This document shows positions 61,581 through 64,000 of a stretch of DNA of 64,000 nt, piece after piece. This DNA comes from Rhodospirillaceae bacterium (GTDB lineage: Bacteria > Pseudomonadota > Alphaproteobacteria > Thalassobaculales > Thalassobaculaceae), in NCBI GenBank assembly GCA_018401495.1, contig JAGYJX010000027.1, positions 1 to 64,000 on the forward strand, given 5' to 3'. A model generated the notes under the pieces. That model did no database searches and had not been told where the DNA came from. It saw only the letters and a list, made by a program, of their open reading frames with translations. Within the stretch, counting starts at the first letter, position 1, and every line of letters starts with the position of its first letter. The position numbers and the translations under genes were made by a program.

Positions 61581-62692
61581 TGCGCCAGAACGGTACCGCA
61601 GGTCGGCGTCCAGGAGAGGTGGACTTGATCGCCCCACGTGAAGGGGCGGCCGGTGACACGATCAACGTTGGCGATCGTGACCTTTACCAGCGGGTGATCG
61701 GCGCCGACCCGGACGTGGAACACCGACGCATCGCCGAGGTAAGTGATCTCCTCGACCGTCCCGGCAACCGTGTTTCGCGCGGCATCGGCGGGCGGCTGCT
61801 TGGCGATATCGACCTTCTCCGGTCGCAGCGCCAGCCATCCGGTGGTCCCCACCGGCAAGCCCGCATCCTGCTCGATCTCGATCGGAACCGGAACGGCGCG
61901 GGCGGACAACGTGACCCGCCCCGGATCGCTGGCCTCGACCCGTCCCTCGATCAGGTTCACCGAACCGATGAAGTCGGCCACGAAGGTCGTCCGCGGAAAC
62001 TCGTACAGTTCGGCCGGCGGCGCGGTCTGCTGGACTCGGCCGGCGTTCATCACCGCGATCCGGTCAGCCATCGACAGCGCCTCGTCCTGGTCGTGGGTGA
62101 CGATCACGAATGTTATGCCCACGGACTCCTGCAGGTTGACCAGTTCGAACCGCATCTGCTCGCGAAGCTTGGCGTCGAGCGCCGACAGCGGTTCGTCGAG
62201 CAGCAACACCTTCGGGCGCTTGACCAGGGCACGCGCCAGGGCGACCCGCTGGCGCTGACCGCCCGACAACTGGTCGGGGCGGCGCGCGCCGTATCCCCCG
62301 AGTTTCACCAGTTCCAGGGCCTCCTCGGAACGTTGCCGGACCTCCGCCTTGGGGACTCCGTCGACCTTCAGGCCGTACGCGACGTTCTCGAGCACCGTCA
62401 TGTGCGGGAACACCGCGTAGGACTGGAACACCATGTTCACCGGCCGCCGGTTCGCCGGCACCATGGAGACGTCCTGCCCGTCGATCCGGATGGTGCCTTC
62501 GGTCGGCAGTTCGAGTCCCGCCAGCATCCGCAACAGCGTGGTCTTGCCGCAGCCGGACGGCCCCAGCAACGCGAAGAACTCGCCGCGCCGGATCGTCAGG
62601 TCGACGGAATCGACCGCCGCGATCGGTCCGTAGCGCTTGCTCAATCCGGCAATCTCGATGATCGGCCGGTCGGGCTCGCGATTCTCGGTCAT
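61577..62692 (-). CDS. potA: polyamine/Fe-type ABC transporter ATP-binding protein (PotA-like)
   Basis: A 371-aa ATPase. Walker A LGPSGCGKTT, Q-loop MVFQSYAVFPHMT, signature LSGGQRQRVALARAL, Walker B VLLLDEPLSALD, switch VIVTHDQDEAL, and a C-terminal TOBE domain (GWLALRPEKVDIA). It overlaps the permease upstream and the lipase-like gene downstream by 4 bp each, so the operon is permease-permease-ATPase-hydrolase. Polyamines are the usual substrate, but the binding protein lies outside the window. Confidence 0.82.
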   Translation of the reverse strand: MTENREPDRPIIEIAGLSKRYGPIAAVDSVDLTIRRGEFFALLGPSGCGKTTLLRMLAGLELPTEGTIRIDGQDVSMVPANRRPVNMVFQSYAVFPHMTVLENVAYGLKVDGVPKAEVRQRSEEALELVKLGGYGARRPDQLSGGQRQRVALARALVKRPKVLLLDEPLSALDAKLREQMRFELVNLQESVGITFVIVTHDQDEALSMADRIAVMNAGRVQQTAPPAELYEFPRTTFVADFIGSVNLIEGRVEASDPGRVTLSARAVPVPIEIEQDAGLPVGTTGWLALRPEKVDIAKQPPADAARNTVAGTVEEITYLGDASVFHVRVGADHPLVKVTIANVDRVTGRPFTWGDQVHLSWTPTCGTVLAQ

Positions 62693-63531
62693 CCCGCCGC
62701 CCCCTCCGCCTTCAACCCGGCCCGATGCTGCATCCAGAGCGCCGCCGCCGTCATCACGACCGTCACCACGATCAGGATGGTCGAGGCGGCGTTCACTTCG
62801 GGTGTCACCGAGAACCGGACCATGGAATAGACCTTCACCGGGAACGTGACCGTGTTCGGTCCGGAGGTGAAGAAGGTGATCACGAAATCGTCCAGCGACA
62901 GCGTGAACGCGAGCATGCCGCCGGCCAGCAGACCGGGCCGCATGAACGGAATCATGACGTCGCGGAACACCTGCCACTCGGTAGCGCCGAGATCCTGGGC
63001 CGCTTCCGCCAGTTCGCGGTTGAAGCCCTCGAGCCGGGCTCGGACCACCACCGCCACGAACGGAAAGCAGAACGACACGTGGGCGATGGTAATGGCCGAC
63101 AGGTTGAAGGGCCACGGCAGGTCGGCCGGCCACCCCACCCGCGAGAAGAACACCAGCATCGCCACCCCCATGCAGATCTCCGGGATGACGATCGGCAGCG
63201 CGATCGCGCCCTCGTAGCCGGCCCTCGCCGGAAACCGGAAGCGCCAGAGCAGCACGGCGGCCAGGGCCCCCAGCACGACCGATATCGCGGTCGCGAACAG
63301 CGCGATGGTCAGCGAATTCGCGAACGCCTCGATCAGGTCGGCGTTCCGAAACGCCCTGCCGTAGTAATCGAGGGTGAACCCCTGCCAGACGATGTTGCGG
63401 CGGCTGTCGTTGAAGCTGAAGGCGATCAGCGTGGCGATCGGCGCGTACAGGAACACGAACACGACCAGCAGCATCAGCCGGACCCAGAGCCGGCGCGAGT
63501 AGTCGAGCGGGCCGACGGGCGCCGCCATCAC
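62689..63531 (-). CDS. polyamine-type ABC transporter permease, PotC/PotI-like
   Basis: A 280-aa permease with six hydrophobic segments: LWVRLMLLVVFVFLYAPIATLIAFSFNDSR, IVIPEICMGVAMLVFFSRVGW, and the EAA loop ELAEAAQDLGATEWQVFRDVMIPFMRPGLLAG. Its stop overlaps the PotA-like ATG by 4 bp and its start overlaps the preceding permease stop. Confidence 0.82.
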   Translation of the reverse strand: MMAAPVGPLDYSRRLWVRLMLLVVFVFLYAPIATLIAFSFNDSRRNIVWQGFTLDYYGRAFRNADLIEAFANSLTIALFATAISVVLGALAAVLLWRFRFPARAGYEGAIALPIVIPEICMGVAMLVFFSRVGWPADLPWPFNLSAITIAHVSFCFPFVAVVVRARLEGFNRELAEAAQDLGATEWQVFRDVMIPFMRPGLLAGGMLAFTLSLDDFVITFFTSGPNTVTFPVKVYSMVRFSVTPEVNAASTILIVVTVVMTAAALWMQHRAGLKAEGAAG

Positions 63532-64000
63532 GCCGCTCCGCGGCGAGCGGCGCGGCGGCCGTAGAGAGCGCGGAGCGCCAGCGCCGCGAAGGTCAGGTAC
63601 ATCAGCAGGAACGACAGCGCCGCGCCGAACGGCCAGTCGTTGGCGCTCTTGAACTGGCGCTCGATCACGTTCGCGATCATCTGGCTGTCGGTCCCGCCGA
63701 GCAGATCCGGGGTGAGGAAGGAGCCGAGCGCCGGAATGAACACCAGGATCGAACCGGACACGATGCCCGGCAGCGCGAGCGGGACGACGATGGTCCGCAT
63801 CGCCCGCACCTGCGACGCGCCCAGATCCAGCGCCGCCTCGATCAGCGATCGATCAAGCTTCTCGAGCGACGCGTACAGCGGGAGGACCATGAACGGCAGG
63901 TGGACGTACACCAGACCGATCACCACCGCGGTGTTGTTGTACAGCAGCTCGAGCGGCTCGAAGCGCTCTCCCAGCAGTTGGTAGGAGCCGAGGCCCAACA
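63528..64000 (-). CDS. polyamine-type ABC transporter permease, PotB/PotH-like (5' end cut off by the window)
   Basis: The last 157 or so residues of a permease whose start lies beyond 64000. It has LLYNNTAVVIGLVYVHLPFMVLPLYASLEKLDRSLIEAALDLGASQVRAMRTIVVPLALPGIVSGSILVFIPALGSFLTPDLLGG, the EAA loop and PotB-typical ending. Internal ATGs should not be taken as the start. The stop overlaps the downstream permease by 4 bp (ATGA). Confidence 0.8.
   Translation of the reverse strand, partial: LGLGSYQLLGERFEPLELLYNNTAVVIGLVYVHLPFMVLPLYASLEKLDRSLIEAALDLGASQVRAMRTIVVPLALPGIVSGSILVFIPALGSFLTPDLLGGTDSQMIANVIERQFKSANDWPFGAALSFLLMYLTFAALALRALYGRRAARRGAA

Overview
The window is GC-rich DNA (about 70 %) from an alphaproteobacterium, most likely of the Rhodospirillales. 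The evidence is the codon and GC character and the gene mix: MnmC, YcgN-type Cys-cluster protein, a PAS_5-type protein, N-methylhydantoinase-type subunits, many ABC uptake operons and NicO/DUF1007. No taxonomic search was possible, so this is an inference.

Layout. 0-3 kb: tRNA-Tyr (-), rlmB (+), an unrecognised 490-aa protein and tRNA-Thr (+). 2.9-4.4 kb: a patch with different composition directly behind tRNA-Thr, holding a decayed IS3-type transposase fragment and a CaCA-family exchanger. 4.4-6.2 kb: SbtA-like bicarbonate permease with a PII-like partner, and a ribbon-helix-helix regulator with a palindromic operator. 6.8-13.8 kb: a ScfR-type XRE regulator divergent from a complete Liv-type ABC operon (SBP-H-M-G-F). 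13.8-17.2 kb: a convergent signalling operon of receiver protein, small membrane protein and a symporter/histidine-kinase fusion. 17.4-21.2 kb: hydantoinase/oxoprolinase A and B subunits. 21.6-24.7 kb: two toxin-antitoxin-type modules facing each other (Xre-RES, and XRE/ImmA-DUF4411 with a small leader ORF). 24.9-31.5 kb: two enolase-superfamily enzymes flanking a large secreted lectin/Gly-rich protein and a tiny lipoprotein, then a cupin-type protein. 31.6-38.9 kb: a receiver with Glu at the phosphorylation site, mnmC, a cupin, a repeat-rich intergenic region, an SDR, a NicO/DUF1007 metal-transport pair and an aldo/keto reductase. 39-46.3 kb: a cyclopropane-fatty-acid synthase-type enzyme, then a GntR regulator divergent from an Ugp-type ABC operon ending in a GpdQ/Icc-type phosphodiesterase. 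46.4-49.3 kb: a compact operon of unknown catabolic role. 49.3-53.9 kb: PAS protein, glyoxalase-fold protein, amidase, DUF2459 protein and D-aminoacylase-type amidohydrolase. 54-64 kb: AspA/AstE-type deacylase, AbrB-type membrane protein, SDR, periplasmic binding protein, chromate transporter, lysophospholipase-type hydrolase and a polyamine-type ABC operon that runs off the end.

A striking property of the sequence is about 25 single-base reading-frame breaks in 18 well-conserved genes on both strands, often at short G or C runs. I read these mainly as consensus errors in the assembly. Those genes are annotated full length as CDS with the break noted. Genes around 10-17 kb and most of 46-64 kb are unbroken.

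Functionally the window is dominated by nutrient acquisition (branched-chain amino acid or amide, glycerophosphodiester-like, polyamine, bicarbonate, nickel/cobalt) and by hydrolases acting on N-acyl, amide and cyclic-amide compounds. The least conventional content is the 833-aa lectin/Gly-rich secreted protein, the repeat elements at 32.1 and 34.7-35.1 kb, the tandem operator-like repeat at 41.1 kb and the ImmA/DUF4411 operon.
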